A stretch of 64,000 bases of DNA from Palsa-883 sp963826975. Its GTDB lineage: Bacteria > Pseudomonadota > Alphaproteobacteria > Acetobacterales > Acetobacteraceae. Below, piece by piece: positions 1-9,621 of the stretch; the first letter of the stretch is position 1, and every line of letters starts with the position of its first letter. The notes under the pieces are model-generated. The model did not search any database, was not told the DNA's origin, and saw nothing but the letters and a program-made list of their open reading frames with translations. Position numbers and translations under genes: made by a program. The stretch is from assembly GCA_963826975.1 (NCBI GenBank), contig CAWGZJ010000012.1, positions 248,001 through 312,000 of the forward strand, written 5' to 3'.

Positions 1-1191
1 CCTCAGCTCAAACAGTACGGCCGCGATTTCAAGCTGAACGGCTACGTCGCCAACGATGGCAAGAACCACGGCCTGCCATTGGCGGCGAGCACGCAACTTT
101 CGTTCATCCATACCGACGCCTCGCAGCCTGGGCCCGCGGCGCCTCATTTCGCAGCCAATGACAATTTCGCGCTGGACCAGACATCGCTCTACTATGCCGG
201 GCGGATCGTGTCCGGCGTAGGCGGGTTCGTGCAGATCACCTACGACGGCATCGCCGATCAACTGCATATCGACAACGCCGACATCCGTTACGCTCACGAC
301 CGTGAGCTGTTCGGTGAAGATATCGTCTATGGGTTTACCATCAACAACAATCCGACCGTCACCGACCTATGGAATTCAACTCCGGTGTGGGGATTTCCCT
401 ATAACAGTTCCGCATTGGCGCCCACTCCGCTCGCGGCCGCCCTGATCGACGGCGGACTGGGCCAGCGCGTCGCCGGTGGCGGCGGCTACATGATGTGGAA
501 CGATCTTGTGTACGCCGAGGTCGATGTCTATCGCGGTCTTGGCTATGACGTGTTGGATGCGACCGGGATTGTCCCGGTCGCTAATACCGACAAGACCATC
601 GGGGCGATCCCCTATTGGCGTCTGGCGCTGCAGCAGAACTTTGGCCGCAGCTATTTCCAGGCTGGCACCTATGGCTTGAGCGCGAGCGTGCTGCCTATGG
701 GTGTCGACATCCCCGGCCGGGTCAACCGGTTCACCGACACAGCGCTCGATGCCAACTATCAGTTCGTGCTCAACCCCAAGACTGTCATCTCCGACATGAT
801 CTCGGCACACGCCACTTTCATCCACGAGGATGCGTCGCTACCGGCCAGTGAGATCATCAGCGGTGCGCGGCCTTCCCACGGATTGGACACGTTTCGTGCC
901 GATGTGTCCTACAGTCTGGGTGCGACGGTCACCCCAACCATCCAGTATTTCCAGATCAGCGGCACCAATGATGCCGCCTATTGGGGGACGTCGAACGGCA
1001 GTCCGAGCAGCAGCGGTGTTATCATGGAAATCGCCTATGTGCCCTGGGGCAAACCGGACTCGTTCATCTCGTGGGGCAATGTCCGTTTCGCCATACAATA
1101 CGTGAGCTATTTCCGATTCGATGGGACGACCAACGCTGCCTCAAACAACAACGCATTGTACCTCACCGTTTGGGCGGCGGCGCATTTCTGA
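1..1191 (+). CDS. outer-membrane beta-barrel protein, 3' part (5' end outside window)
   Basis: The frame is open from base 1 and stops at 1191, so the gene begins upstream. The TTG at 79 lies inside the reading frame and is not a convincing start. About 396 residues are visible. They alternate aromatic and polar stretches as barrel strands do, and the chain ends in Phe (WAAAHF), the usual outer-membrane assembly signal. The opening stretch (KQYGRDFKLNGY) resembles the linker that follows a CxxCH haem site in cytochrome-c/barrel fusions of Proteobacteria. The haem site itself would be upstream and is not seen. A cupredoxin follows 34 bases downstream, which suggests a joint envelope redox or metal role. 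The fold is fairly sure; the function is not. Confidence 0.7.
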   Translation, partial: PQLKQYGRDFKLNGYVANDGKNHGLPLAASTQLSFIHTDASQPGPAAPHFAANDNFALDQTSLYYAGRIVSGVGGFVQITYDGIADQLHIDNADIRYAHDRELFGEDIVYGFTINNNPTVTDLWNSTPVWGFPYNSSALAPTPLAAALIDGGLGQRVAGGGGYMMWNDLVYAEVDVYRGLGYDVLDATGIVPVANTDKTIGAIPYWRLALQQNFGRSYFQAGTYGLSASVLPMGVDIPGRVNRFTDTALDANYQFVLNPKTVISDMISAHATFIHEDASLPASEIISGARPSHGLDTFRADVSYSLGATVTPTIQYFQISGTNDAAYWGTSNGSPSSSGVIMEIAYVPWGKPDSFISWGNVRFAIQYVSYFRFDGTTNAASNNNALYLTVWAAAHF

Positions 1192-1225
1192 ATCCGCCAG
1201 CATCATCCCACAAGGAAATTCTCTT

Positions 1226-1552
1226 ATGCGCACCCCTGTCATCATCGTTACTGCCGTCGCACTCACCGCATTCAGTGTCGCCGGGCGCGCGGCGAGTTGG
1301 ACCATTGATCAAGCGGGGCAGCATTTCAGCGAGAAATCCGTCGTGTTGAATAAAGGTGATGCTGTCGTGTTCGCGAACCGTGACGATGTAACCCACAATA
1401 TTACCGTCCTTGACGATGAAGACGACAACTCGAACGATCTCGGCTTGCAGAAGCCGGGTCAGGACCTGATCTACAGATTCGACAAGGCGGGTCGTTTCAG
1501 GGTTCGCTGTATCATCCACCCAAGCATGAAAATGACCGTCAATGTCAAGTAA
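1226..1552 (+). CDS. periplasmic cupredoxin (plastocyanin/azurin-like)
   Basis: This is a 108-residue secreted copper protein. The ATG at 1226 follows AAGGAA and opens a signal peptide (about residues 1-23, ending GRA/A), so it is preferred to an upstream in-frame start at 1121. The type 1 copper ligands are visible as His57 (THNIT), Cys95, His98 and Met101 in RCIIHPSM, the Cys-x2-His-x2-Met loop of short cupredoxins. It probably carries electrons, or copper, in the periplasm. Its position right behind the barrel gene suggests they are co-transcribed. The specific redox partner cannot be read from sequence. Confidence 0.85.
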   Translation: MRTPVIIVTAVALTAFSVAGRAASWTIDQAGQHFSEKSVVLNKGDAVVFANRDDVTHNITVLDDEDDNSNDLGLQKPGQDLIYRFDKAGRFRVRCIIHPSMKMTVNVK

Positions 1553-1694
1553 CGCAACACGGTCAGCCGATAACGGGCCGAACGAACGATATGGGAAGCG
1601 TTCTTCGGCTGCCGTCACCGGCAGGTTCGCGTGGATCATCTCGCGCGCACACCGATCCGCCCATGGCACCGGCTGGCACCATGAGTTGGGTCGT

Positions 1695-4151
1695 ATGATG
1701 TCCATGAAATTGAAAATACTGAGTGCATGCCTAGGCTTTGTCGTGATCATCGTCATCCTTGGTGGACTGGCGCATCAGCAAGGCGCGCAAATGGGCCGGC
1801 TCGCCGTCAGTATCTACGATCATGACTTCATCGGCATGTCATACGCGGACCAGACGCAGGAGGAATTCCTGCGTATCGCGGCTGCACCTCGATCGGCTGA
1901 TGCGCCGGGAAGCGCCCAGTTCCAGAGAGTGCTCGATCGGCTTGACGTCGCGCTGGAACGGACAGCATCGGAGCGTACACGCAGCGCAGGCTTGCAGGCA
2001 CGCGAGTTGCTGGCGACGCTGCCGGGCATATCACCAGCGGATCTGGCGGAGCGGGTTGCGTTGACCGATCGGGCGATCACTCGGCTGGTCGGGAAATTCG
2101 CCGCCGACGGATTAGCGTCGCGCGACGAGGCCGAAGCGTTGGTGGCGCGAAGCGACCGCCTTGTGCTTATCGAGATCGCGGTGGCGGTGGGTCTGGCGCT
2201 GGCGATCGGCTGGCTGGTCGGGCGCATCCTGTCGCGGCCGCTGGCGCAACTCGTTCGCAGCCTTGGCCTACTCGCGACCGGCGAACTGGAGCATGAGGTC
2301 GCGCCGCATCTAGTGCGCCGCGGTGACGAAATCGGTGCGGTCGCGCGCGCCGCAGCGGTGTTTCGCGAAGCGATGCGGCAGAACGCACGTGCTGGCGAAG
2401 AACGCGAGCGAGAGCGCGAGAAGACCGAGGCGGAGAGGCGCAAGGCCGCAGCGCTTGAACTCACGCGAATGCGCCTGCTGAGCGACATGTCACAGGAAAT
2501 TCTGATCATTCATCGTGACGGCCGCATTCTTCAGGTCAACGCCGCCGGCGGCCGCATGTTCGGGGTGCCGGACGAGCAGCTCATCGGGCGCCGGATGCTG
2601 GACCTTATCTTGGAGGCCGACCACCCGGTGATCATGCGTCGTATGCAACGTCGCGAGGCGGACCTCAATCACGAGGAGATCAACCTGCACCTAACCAATG
2701 GGGCGCTGGTCCCTGTCGAATTTTCCTGCAGCACGATTGACTACGAAGGCGAGCCAGCGACGGTAATGGCATTTCGCGACCTCTCCGATCACAAGCGCGA
2801 CGCGGCAAGGATCCGGCATCTTGCGCATCATGACGCGCTGACTGATTTGCCCAACCGCTTCCTGCTGCAAGAACGATTGACTCACGCGCTTGACCTGGCC
2901 GAACGGTCGGAGGCCAGCCCGGCGGTGCTGTATCTCGATCTGGACCGCTTCAAGCCGATCAACGACCTGTTCGGACATGCCGCCGGCGATGCGCTGCTGA
3001 TCCAGGTCGCCGCACGGCTGCACGGAGAGCTGCGATCGGTTGACACCCTGGCCCGCGTCGGCGGCGATGAGTTTGTGATTGTCGCGATGCTGGGTCATCC
3101 GGAGAATATTGCACTGCTTGCGGGGCGATTGGTTGATGCACTATCGCGGCCGTTCGACCTTGACGGCAACCAGGTCGAAATCGGGACCTCGATCGGAATC
3201 GCTCTCTACCCGAGAGACGGCACCAGCCAGCAGGCGCTCCTGCATGCTGCGGACACCGCGCTGTACCGCGCCAAGCGCGAGAAACGCGGCACCTTCCGCT
3301 TCTTCGAGCCTGCCATGGATGTGCATTTGCAGGCGCGCCAACAGCTTGAGCGCGACCTGCGGCGCGCGGTCGAGCGTGGACAGCTTTTATTGCACTACCA
3401 GCCCTTGGTCAGTTGCGCTACCAACGAGGTGGAGGGTTTCGAAGCGTTACTACGCTGGAACCACCCGGAGCGCGGTTTGATACCTCCGCTCGAGTTCATT
3501 TCGTTAGCGGAGGAGACTGGGCTGATCGTGGAAATTGGCCGATGGGTGCTGGAGACCGCCTGTGAAGCCGCCGCAAGCTGGAAGGAGCCGCATTGGGTTG
3601 CCGTCAACGTCTCCCCGGTCCAGTTCCGACAATCTGATCTGGCCAGTGTCGTGTCCGCGATCCTGGCTCGCACCGGCTTGCCTGCCAGCCGGCTGGAAAT
3701 CGAGATAACGGAGGGTGTGCTTATGGACAACTCAAAGCGCGCCGCCGATGTGCTGTCGGCGCTGCGTAAACAGGGCGTGCGCATCGCGTTGGACGATTTC
3801 GGCACGGGCTACTCCAGCCTGAGCTATTTGCATGCTTTCAAGTTCGATAAACTCAAGATCGACAGATCCTTCGTGGCACGACTTGGCGAAGCGGAAGATG
3901 CGCTGATCATTGTCCGCACGATTATCGGCCTCGCGCACAATCTTGGCCTTTCGATCGTTGCAGAAGGTGTGGAAACGGCGCAGCAACTGGAGATGGTACG
4001 TGGTTTGATGTGTGACCACGCGCAGGGCTACCTACTTGGGCGGCCCATGCCGATGGCTGGTCGCTCGGAACCGACGGCGGCGCGGCCCAGGGGCCGGATC
4101 AATGCGGGCTCCAAGGTGGACACGCAATTGGCGAAGCTTCACGCCGGCTGA
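1695..4151 (+). CDS. membrane sensor with HAMP, PAS, GGDEF and EAL domains
   Basis: The 818-residue protein has a transmembrane helix at about residues 4-27, a short periplasmic part, a second helix near 156-178, HAMP (about 180-232), PAS (about 262-370), GGDEF (about 374-540) and EAL (about 549-800). The GGDEF signature is intact at residues 456-460. An RxxD inhibitory site (RSVD) lies five residues before it. The EAL half keeps EALLRW, DDFGTGYSSL and EGVET, so both c-di-GMP synthesis and hydrolysis look possible. Which activity dominates cannot be told. The ATG at 1695 is chosen because it directly precedes the first membrane helix; a longer frame to 1542 would overlap the cupredoxin. Confidence 0.9.
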   Translation: MMSMKLKILSACLGFVVIIVILGGLAHQQGAQMGRLAVSIYDHDFIGMSYADQTQEEFLRIAAAPRSADAPGSAQFQRVLDRLDVALERTASERTRSAGLQARELLATLPGISPADLAERVALTDRAITRLVGKFAADGLASRDEAEALVARSDRLVLIEIAVAVGLALAIGWLVGRILSRPLAQLVRSLGLLATGELEHEVAPHLVRRGDEIGAVARAAAVFREAMRQNARAGEEREREREKTEAERRKAAALELTRMRLLSDMSQEILIIHRDGRILQVNAAGGRMFGVPDEQLIGRRMLDLILEADHPVIMRRMQRREADLNHEEINLHLTNGALVPVEFSCSTIDYEGEPATVMAFRDLSDHKRDAARIRHLAHHDALTDLPNRFLLQERLTHALDLAERSEASPAVLYLDLDRFKPINDLFGHAAGDALLIQVAARLHGELRSVDTLARVGGDEFVIVAMLGHPENIALLAGRLVDALSRPFDLDGNQVEIGTSIGIALYPRDGTSQQALLHAADTALYRAKREKRGTFRFFEPAMDVHLQARQQLERDLRRAVERGQLLLHYQPLVSCATNEVEGFEALLRWNHPERGLIPPLEFISLAEETGLIVEIGRWVLETACEAAASWKEPHWVAVNVSPVQFRQSDLASVVSAILARTGLPASRLEIEITEGVLMDNSKRAADVLSALRKQGVRIALDDFGTGYSSLSYLHAFKFDKLKIDRSFVARLGEAEDALIIVRTIIGLAHNLGLSIVAEGVETAQQLEMVRGLMCDHAQGYLLGRPMPMAGRSEPTAARPRGRINAGSKVDTQLAKLHAG

Positions 4152-4499
4152 GAGCATGCGGAATGCCTGAGTACCTCTTCGCAAAGTCTGACGGTTATAC
4201 CAAGCGTCCGCCGCTAGCTTTCTGACGGACACTAACGAAGTGGCACATCGCCGGGTGTCGGACACTGCCGGGCGCGGTCCGAGGGCGTGGCAAACGCGGC
4301 GAGCGCCGCGAATTTAAGTCATTCTGAGCGCCGAAAACAGCCGCTGAGCCGCGAGACGTGCGGGATGCGGAGCCGCGCGGTGCCATGACGGGAAATTTAC
4401 CGCTGCATAAATCCCGCCGCTGCGTTGTCATAAAATGGCCACCCAGCGACCTCGATCGGTCCCAAGGTGGCAACGGTAGGAAAAGGAAAGGCCGGCACC
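4152..4499. other. gene-free stretch
   Basis: No convincing gene, RNA or repeat was seen here. Short frames on both strands lack start signals and family resemblance. The promoter of the small membrane-protein gene at 4500 presumably lies here, but no clear -35/-10 pair is recognised. Confidence 0.5.
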
Positions 4500-4676
4500 A
4501 TGGGCTTGTTACTGCTGATTCTGATCATCTTCCTGCTGTTTGGCGGAGGCGGATATTACGGCTACCGCTCCGGCTATTACGGCGGCGCGCATTACGGCGG
4601 CGGCCTGACGGTGATCCTGGTCATCGTCATCCTGTTCCTGCTGTTCGGCGGAGGTGGCTACTACCACCACTACTGA
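4500..4676 (+). CDS. small glycine-rich membrane protein
   Basis: This 58-residue protein is built as an internal duplication. A hydrophobic Leu/Ile helix ending FLLFGGGGYY occurs near residues 2-20 and again near residues 38-55, joined by a Gly/Tyr/His-rich loop. It resembles the DUF3309-type tiny membrane proteins common in Alphaproteobacteria, an assignment by pattern only. The ATG at 4500 is preferred because the purine-rich AGGAAAAGGAAAG lies just upstream; a GTG at 4467 is in frame. Function is unknown. Confidence 0.6.
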   Translation: MGLLLLILIIFLLFGGGGYYGYRSGYYGGAHYGGGLTVILVIVILFLLFGGGGYYHHY

Positions 4677-4859
4677 ACGCGCGTGGGGTGGCCCGTATCG
4701 CTGTTGCGGCATCAGCGGGCGGGATCACCCCTATGACAACGAAGGTGACCGCCGCGGAAGCGCACAGGCTATCAGTGCCGGCGCGCGCGGCGGTCCCGGT
4801 GTCGGCAAGAGGATAGCAGATTTCGATCAGGTGGCGCGCCGTGCTTGAGTGCACGCGCG

Positions 4860-5759
4860 CTACCCCCCGACAAACTCCCCGGCCCGGTAGCCTTGCGCGA
4901 ACAGCAGTGCCCGCAGACCCGCGTGGTCCACCCGAGCCTGCGCCGCCGCAGAAACGATCGGCTTGGCATGGAATGCCACGCCCAGGCCTGCCGCACACAG
5001 CATGTCGAGGTCGTTGGCCCCGTCTCCCACCGCCAGCGTTGCCGACAAGGGCAACCCATCCCGCGCGGCAAGTTCGCGCAGCGTCGCCACCTTGGCATGG
5101 CGGTCAAGGATCGGCTCCGCCACCGCCCCAGTCAGCGCCGCGCCATCGTCCAGCAACACATTCGACCGGTGCAGGTCGAATCCGACCATCGTCGCCACGC
5201 GGCTGGTGAAGAAGCTGAACCCGCCGGAGACCAGCGCGGTCATCGCGCCGCTCGCGCGCATCGTCGCCACCAACTCCTTCGCACCCGGCGTCAAGCGCAC
5301 GCGCAGCCAGGTCTGCTCCAACGCCGTGAGCGGCAGGCCCTTCAGCATTGCCACCCGCTCGCGCAATGCCGCCTTGAAATCGAGCTCGCCGTTCATTGCA
5401 CGCGCGGTGATAGTGGCGATATGGTCTTTCAGCCCGGCGAAGTCGGCGAGTTCGTCCAACGTCTCGCCGGTCACGATCGTGCTATCCATGTCGGCGACCA
5501 GCAGGCGCTTGCGCCGTCCCTGCGCCGGCTGGGTGATGGCGTCGACCGCGGCGCCGTCCAGCGCGGTACGGACCGCGGCCAGGTCGGGCATGGCGGCCAG
5601 GGAAATGTCCGCCGCCTCACCGGGCGACAGCACGGATATTGCGCCGTCGCCGAGTGCGTCGCGCACGCGGGTCAGCAGCGCATCGGTCAGCGATGTGGCC
5701 TCGCGGTTGGCAACCAGGGTCAGGATATATATCGAACCGGACGCAGTCTCTTCCGTCAC
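4860..5759 (-). CDS. serB: phosphoserine phosphatase SerB
   Basis: This 299-residue HAD-superfamily phosphatase catalyses the last step of serine synthesis, phosphoserine to serine. Motif I is DMDST at residues 90-94, with Asp90 as nucleophile. The SGGFSFF stretch carries the motif II serine, and GDGANDLDM forms the metal-binding motif. The N-terminal ~85 residues are the ACT-like extension usual for longer SerB proteins. Its start overlaps the stop of the Fe-S protein gene upstream by 4 bases, so the two are translationally coupled. Confidence 0.93.
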   Translation of the reverse strand: MTEETASGSIYILTLVANREATSLTDALLTRVRDALGDGAISVLSPGEAADISLAAMPDLAAVRTALDGAAVDAITQPAQGRRKRLLVADMDSTIVTGETLDELADFAGLKDHIATITARAMNGELDFKAALRERVAMLKGLPLTALEQTWLRVRLTPGAKELVATMRASGAMTALVSGGFSFFTSRVATMVGFDLHRSNVLLDDGAALTGAVAEPILDRHAKVATLRELAARDGLPLSATLAVGDGANDLDMLCAAGLGVAFHAKPIVSAAAQARVDHAGLRALLFAQGYRAGEFVGG

Positions 5760-7048
5760 CGCAATGGCAGCGCCTGCTCGCCTAGCATGTCGGACAGCAC
5801 CACCGCGCGCGCTTCGTCGAGATCGACCTGGTTGGCGGCGAGCAGTGGCGCGGCGTCAGCCAGCACGGCGTCGACGTCCTGCATCAGCTTCAAGCGCTTG
5901 AACAGGTCTGGTCGAGTCAGCCCCATGCTCTCGCCGACGAGTTCCAGGAAGTTCACCACCTCGAACGGCCAATCGCGCTCGTGGCTGCACAGTTCGCGGT
6001 GGCAGTTGTGGTAGATGCCGGCCAGGGTGGTCACGCCTGCGTCCGCGGCTGCCTGCAACTGCGCGCTATGCACCTGCCGTTTGAAGTCAGGCAACGGGTT
6101 CAGCGTGTTGCACATGTAGCCGACGCGCGGCTGCGCCAGATCAACGAATTCCAGTCCCGGAATGGCTTCCAGGATGGCGCGCGCCGCTTCACTGACGCCG
6201 GCGACGCCCGGGTGTTCGTGCAGGCCGACGCGCTTCTCCACCCGGCGTGTCATCAGGGGACGCAGCGTATCCAGTCGCGCGGCCAGGAACAGCAGGAACG
6301 GTTGCAGATCGAGCGCGATGTCGGTCTTGCCCGGCGCGACGATCTCGCCAAGCTGCACTTGGCAGGTCGGGCACCAAGTCAGCGCGCGCCCGCCGACCGC
6401 GCCGGCCAATCGCTCGAGCGTCCGATATGCAACACGGCCGGAAGTCGCCACATCGCCGGCGCGGAACTGCAGCACGCCACAGCAATGCGACGGGCCACCC
6501 ATCACGCGATAGCGGACGCCAAGCGCCTCCATGATGTCGAAGCACAGCAGCGCGATGTGCGGTGTCTTGATAAGGTTGCAGCCGGTGTAGAAGACTACAT
6601 CGGGGGGCGTGTCGTCCTCGGCGTCATCGGCGCGGAAGCGTGACAGCAGGTCGGGCGCCAACTGCATGCGCGACAGGACGCGCACGCCTCTGGTCATGCC
6701 ACCGAAGCGCGCGAATGCGTCGCGGCGCCGCGCGGTGGCATCGTTGCGGCGTTGCAGTGCAAGCCGCGCCATGGCCAGCATGAAGCGCGGATTGACGCCG
6801 TGTTGGCAGGCGGGGATGCAATGCCCACTGCCGGAGCATACCGTCGCCCAGCGTGCGGCAGCGTCGGGATGGTCGGTGCCGCGCAGAATGGCCAGCACGC
6901 CACCGGCGATGGCCTGCGGGTCGCTGGCGTCTATGCCGGCGGCCTCGGGCATCGGGCACACTTCGACGCAGGCGCCGCAGGATGTGCAGCGCTCCAACAC
7001 TTCCGCCACGCGCAGGTCGAGTGCGATCTCGAACGGGCTGTCCGGCAT
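5756..7048 (-). CDS. heterodisulfide-reductase-like Fe-S protein (HdrD/GlpC type)
   Basis: This 430-residue cytoplasmic electron-transfer protein has an N-terminal ferredoxin part. The first cluster motif is CTSCGACVEVCP (Cys21, 24, 27, 31). The second region, CSGSGHCIPACQ, is less canonical. Two CCG-type cysteine domains follow: CCGVLQF with CPTCQ downstream, and NCHRELC near residue 330. This is the layout of HdrD, GlpC and LutA relatives, which pass electrons from a flavoprotein dehydrogenase. No dehydrogenase subunit is adjacent, so the substrate is unknown. It is the first gene of a two-gene unit with serB. Confidence 0.8.
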   Translation of the reverse strand: MPDSPFEIALDLRVAEVLERCTSCGACVEVCPMPEAAGIDASDPQAIAGGVLAILRGTDHPDAAARWATVCSGSGHCIPACQHGVNPRFMLAMARLALQRRNDATARRRDAFARFGGMTRGVRVLSRMQLAPDLLSRFRADDAEDDTPPDVVFYTGCNLIKTPHIALLCFDIMEALGVRYRVMGGPSHCCGVLQFRAGDVATSGRVAYRTLERLAGAVGGRALTWCPTCQVQLGEIVAPGKTDIALDLQPFLLFLAARLDTLRPLMTRRVEKRVGLHEHPGVAGVSEAARAILEAIPGLEFVDLAQPRVGYMCNTLNPLPDFKRQVHSAQLQAAADAGVTTLAGIYHNCHRELCSHERDWPFEVVNFLELVGESMGLTRPDLFKRLKLMQDVDAVLADAAPLLAANQVDLDEARAVVLSDMLGEQALPLR

Positions 7049-7147
7049 GATCCCCTCCGTCGGTGCGGACTATAGGGCGGCGCCGTGTCTTTGGCATAGT
7101 GTAGCTTGTCGGCATGCGGACTGCCGGCAGCGGAACAGGAGGAAACG

Positions 7148-8173
7148 ATGGCAATCACGGTGGTCTACGTTTCGTGTGCGGAGCCGCGGGAGATCGTGCG
7201 TTTCGCGATGGACCGCGACAGCGGCGAACTGCGGCGGATCGATACGACCTATGTGCCGGGGATCAGCAGCGCGTCCAACACCTCGATGCCACTGGCGGTC
7301 AGCCCCAATCGGCTTGTCGTGCATGCCGAATTGCGCCAGCCGCCCTATCCTTGCGTCGGCTTCGCGATCGATCCCGCGGATGGCGCGCTGAGTGTGGTTG
7401 GCAGCGCCAACCTGCCGCACTCGGTCTGCTATCTGACGATCGATCGGACTGGGAAACATTTGCTGGGCGCGTCGTATCAGGGTGGGCTGCTGGCCAGTCA
7501 CGCGTTGGATGCGCGTGGCGTTGTCACCGGGCCGCCGACCCAGGTGGTGCCGACACCGCCGGCCGCGCATTCGGTGATCCAGGATGCCAGCGGCCGCTTT
7601 GTGTATGCCGCCAGCCTGGGCGGCGATGTGGTGATGCGGCTGCGGTTCGACGCCAACACCGGGTTGATGGACGACATGCAGACGGCCCCGATGCCCAAGG
7701 GTGCTGGGCCACGCCATCTGCGGCTGTCGGCGGATGGACGGTTGCTCTACGCGCTGTGCGAGTTGGACGCGACGATCGGCGTGTTCGCGGTGGAGTCGGA
7801 GACCGGGTTGCTGGAGCGGTTGCAGGTTTTGCGGACTCAGCCGGAGGGTTTTGCCGCCAAGGCAGCGGATATGCATCTGACGCCGGATGGGCGTTTTCTG
7901 TACGCCAGCGAGCGCGGGACCAGTACGTTGACGGGCTGCCGCATCGGTTCGGATGGGATGTTGACGGTGATTGGCCAGACCAAGACCGAAACGTGCCCGC
8001 GCGGGTTTGCGATCGATCCGCGTGGGCGGTTCCTGCTGGCGGTCGGACAGGAGAGCCATCATTTGAGCGTTTATCGGATCGATCCGCAGACGGGTGGGTT
8101 GGATGCGGCCGGGCGGCATCCGACGGCAGGTAACCCGAACTGGGTCGAGATTGTCGATCTGCCGGGCGCCTGA
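7148..8173 (+). CDS. lactonase-family beta-propeller (6-phosphogluconolactonase-like)
   Basis: The 341-residue protein has repeating blades of the type xDPxGRFLxxxxx, matching the YbhE/Pgl lactonase family (seven-bladed propeller). Family members hydrolyse 6-phosphogluconolactone or related lactones. The ATG at 7148 is chosen because AGGAGG lies just upstream; an earlier in-frame start at 7106 would add 14 residues without a ribosome site. It is transcribed away from the Fe-S protein gene, so bases 7049-7147 hold both promoters. The exact lactone is not determined. Confidence 0.8.
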   Translation: MAITVVYVSCAEPREIVRFAMDRDSGELRRIDTTYVPGISSASNTSMPLAVSPNRLVVHAELRQPPYPCVGFAIDPADGALSVVGSANLPHSVCYLTIDRTGKHLLGASYQGGLLASHALDARGVVTGPPTQVVPTPPAAHSVIQDASGRFVYAASLGGDVVMRLRFDANTGLMDDMQTAPMPKGAGPRHLRLSADGRLLYALCELDATIGVFAVESETGLLERLQVLRTQPEGFAAKAADMHLTPDGRFLYASERGTSTLTGCRIGSDGMLTVIGQTKTETCPRGFAIDPRGRFLLAVGQESHHLSVYRIDPQTGGLDAAGRHPTAGNPNWVEIVDLPGA

Positions 8174-8237
8174 TCGGTCTGTGCTGGGAATGATTTACAG
8201 CGTGTTCGTGGTGATTGGAATTGCCGCGTCTGTTTTG

Positions 8238-8365
8238 CACCTCTCCCGCTCTTCGCGGGAGAGGTCGCGAAGCCGTCGCGACGCGGGTGAGGGTCGTGCG
8301 GCGTGCACCACCCTCACCCGTCTCACTCCGCTCGCCGACCTCTCCCGCGAAGAGCGGGAGAGGTG
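8238..8365. repeat. nested palindromic intergenic repeat
   Basis: A perfect 30-bp inverted repeat pairs 8238-8267 with 8336-8365. Each arm is itself a hairpin (CTCTCCCGC-TCTTC-GCGGGAGAG). Inside lies a second stem, CGGGTGAGGGT with ACCCTCACCCG. It sits between two convergent genes and may stop transcription from both sides. Related copies occur at 31971-32049 and 54112-54235. Confidence 0.85.
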
Positions 8366-8394
8366 TGCGTGGTTCCCGTGACCTTGAACCGGCT

Positions 8395-9597
8395 CTAATA
8401 GCCGGTCCGCGTCGCACCCACGACGTAGTTCTTGCGCGGGAACTCCTCCGTGTAGGACCGTAGACTCTTGGTCCCACCGCGCGCGCCCATGTCGCGGTAC
8501 GGATGCGCGCGCAGTTTCTCGACGTCGATATCGATGCCGTGTCCGGGCACCGTCGGCAGCTCCACGTAACTGTCCTGCACCGTCAGTGGCTGCACGGCGA
8601 TCGCATCGCATGCCGGCTTCAGGTTCACGAAGAACTCAGCGATCCAGAAATTTGGAATCATCGCCGACAGCGCCACCGTCGCCGCAAGCCCTACCAGCGT
8701 AGAGTTGTAGTTGTGCGGGGCCACCGCGACGGCGTGCGGCTGCGCCATCGCGGCGATGTCCAGCATCGCGGTGATGCCGCCACAGTTGCAGATATCCGGA
8801 TTTATGATGTCCGCCGCGCGCGCCGCAAGTGCCTGGGCGAAGGCTTCCTTGGAATAGATCGCCTCACCGGTCACGATCGGGATGGACAGGTTACGGCGAA
8901 CCTCGGCTACCAGTTCAATGTTGTCGCATAGGCAGGGTTCCTCGTACCAGCCGATGTCGAACTCGGTGATGCGTCGGCCGATGCGAATGGCGTGCATCGG
9001 TGCCAGCCGGCGATGCACCTCGACCAGCAGGGTGAAGTCCGGCCCCAACGTCTCACGCATTGCCTTGACGTAGCGCACGACGTGGTCCTCGTCCTCCTTG
9101 TGGATAAAGCTGCGCCACGGGCCGGGGAACGGGTCCCACTTGAGTGCGGTGAAGCCCGCCGTCTTGACCTTCAGCGCGCGCTCGAGGTTCTGCTCGATCG
9201 TCTCCTGCCCGTTCGACCAGCCGTTGGCGTAGACCTTCACCCGCTCGCGCGAGGCACCGCCCAGCAGGTCGTACAACGGCAGTTTGGCGTGTTTTGCAAC
9301 GATATCCCACAGCGCGATCTCGATCCCGCTCCATGCCGACATCAGATCGAGCGAGGCGCGGCGTATCGCGAAATCCTCGAACATGATCTGCCCGGTGTGG
9401 CGGATGTTGAACGCGCTACGCCCGACCACGTGTTTGGCCATCGCTTGCAGGCACAACTCGATCACCTGCTCCTTGCCGGCGGTGACATAGGCCTCGCCCC
9501 AGCCGTGCAGGCCGGTGTCAGTCTCCACCCGGCAGAACAAAAGGTTCTTTGCTGTTCCTGGATCGAACAGGAACGTTTCGATGCGTTCGATCTTCAT
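8395..9597 (-). CDS. enolase-superfamily dehydratase/racemase (mandelate racemase group)
   Basis: The 400-residue protein has an N-terminal capping domain (MKIERIETFLF...) and a C-terminal barrel. Acidic metal ligands are suggested by LLVEVH, YEEP and TGEAI at the ends of successive strands, and APHNYNS supplies the conserved late histidine. The family includes sugar-acid dehydratases such as galactonate dehydratase and muconate-lactonising enzymes; the substrate cannot be fixed by eye. It lies 24 bases downstream of a crotonase gene on the same strand, so the two probably form an operon. Confidence 0.82.
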   Translation of the reverse strand: MKIERIETFLFDPGTAKNLLFCRVETDTGLHGWGEAYVTAGKEQVIELCLQAMAKHVVGRSAFNIRHTGQIMFEDFAIRRASLDLMSAWSGIEIALWDIVAKHAKLPLYDLLGGASRERVKVYANGWSNGQETIEQNLERALKVKTAGFTALKWDPFPGPWRSFIHKEDEDHVVRYVKAMRETLGPDFTLLVEVHRRLAPMHAIRIGRRITEFDIGWYEEPCLCDNIELVAEVRRNLSIPIVTGEAIYSKEAFAQALAARAADIINPDICNCGGITAMLDIAAMAQPHAVAVAPHNYNSTLVGLAATVALSAMIPNFWIAEFFVNLKPACDAIAVQPLTVQDSYVELPTVPGHGIDIDVEKLRAHPYRDMGARGGTKSLRSYTEEFPRKNYVVGATRTGY

Positions 9598-9621
9598 CGT
9601 GCCCCTCCCTTACGCAGTCGC

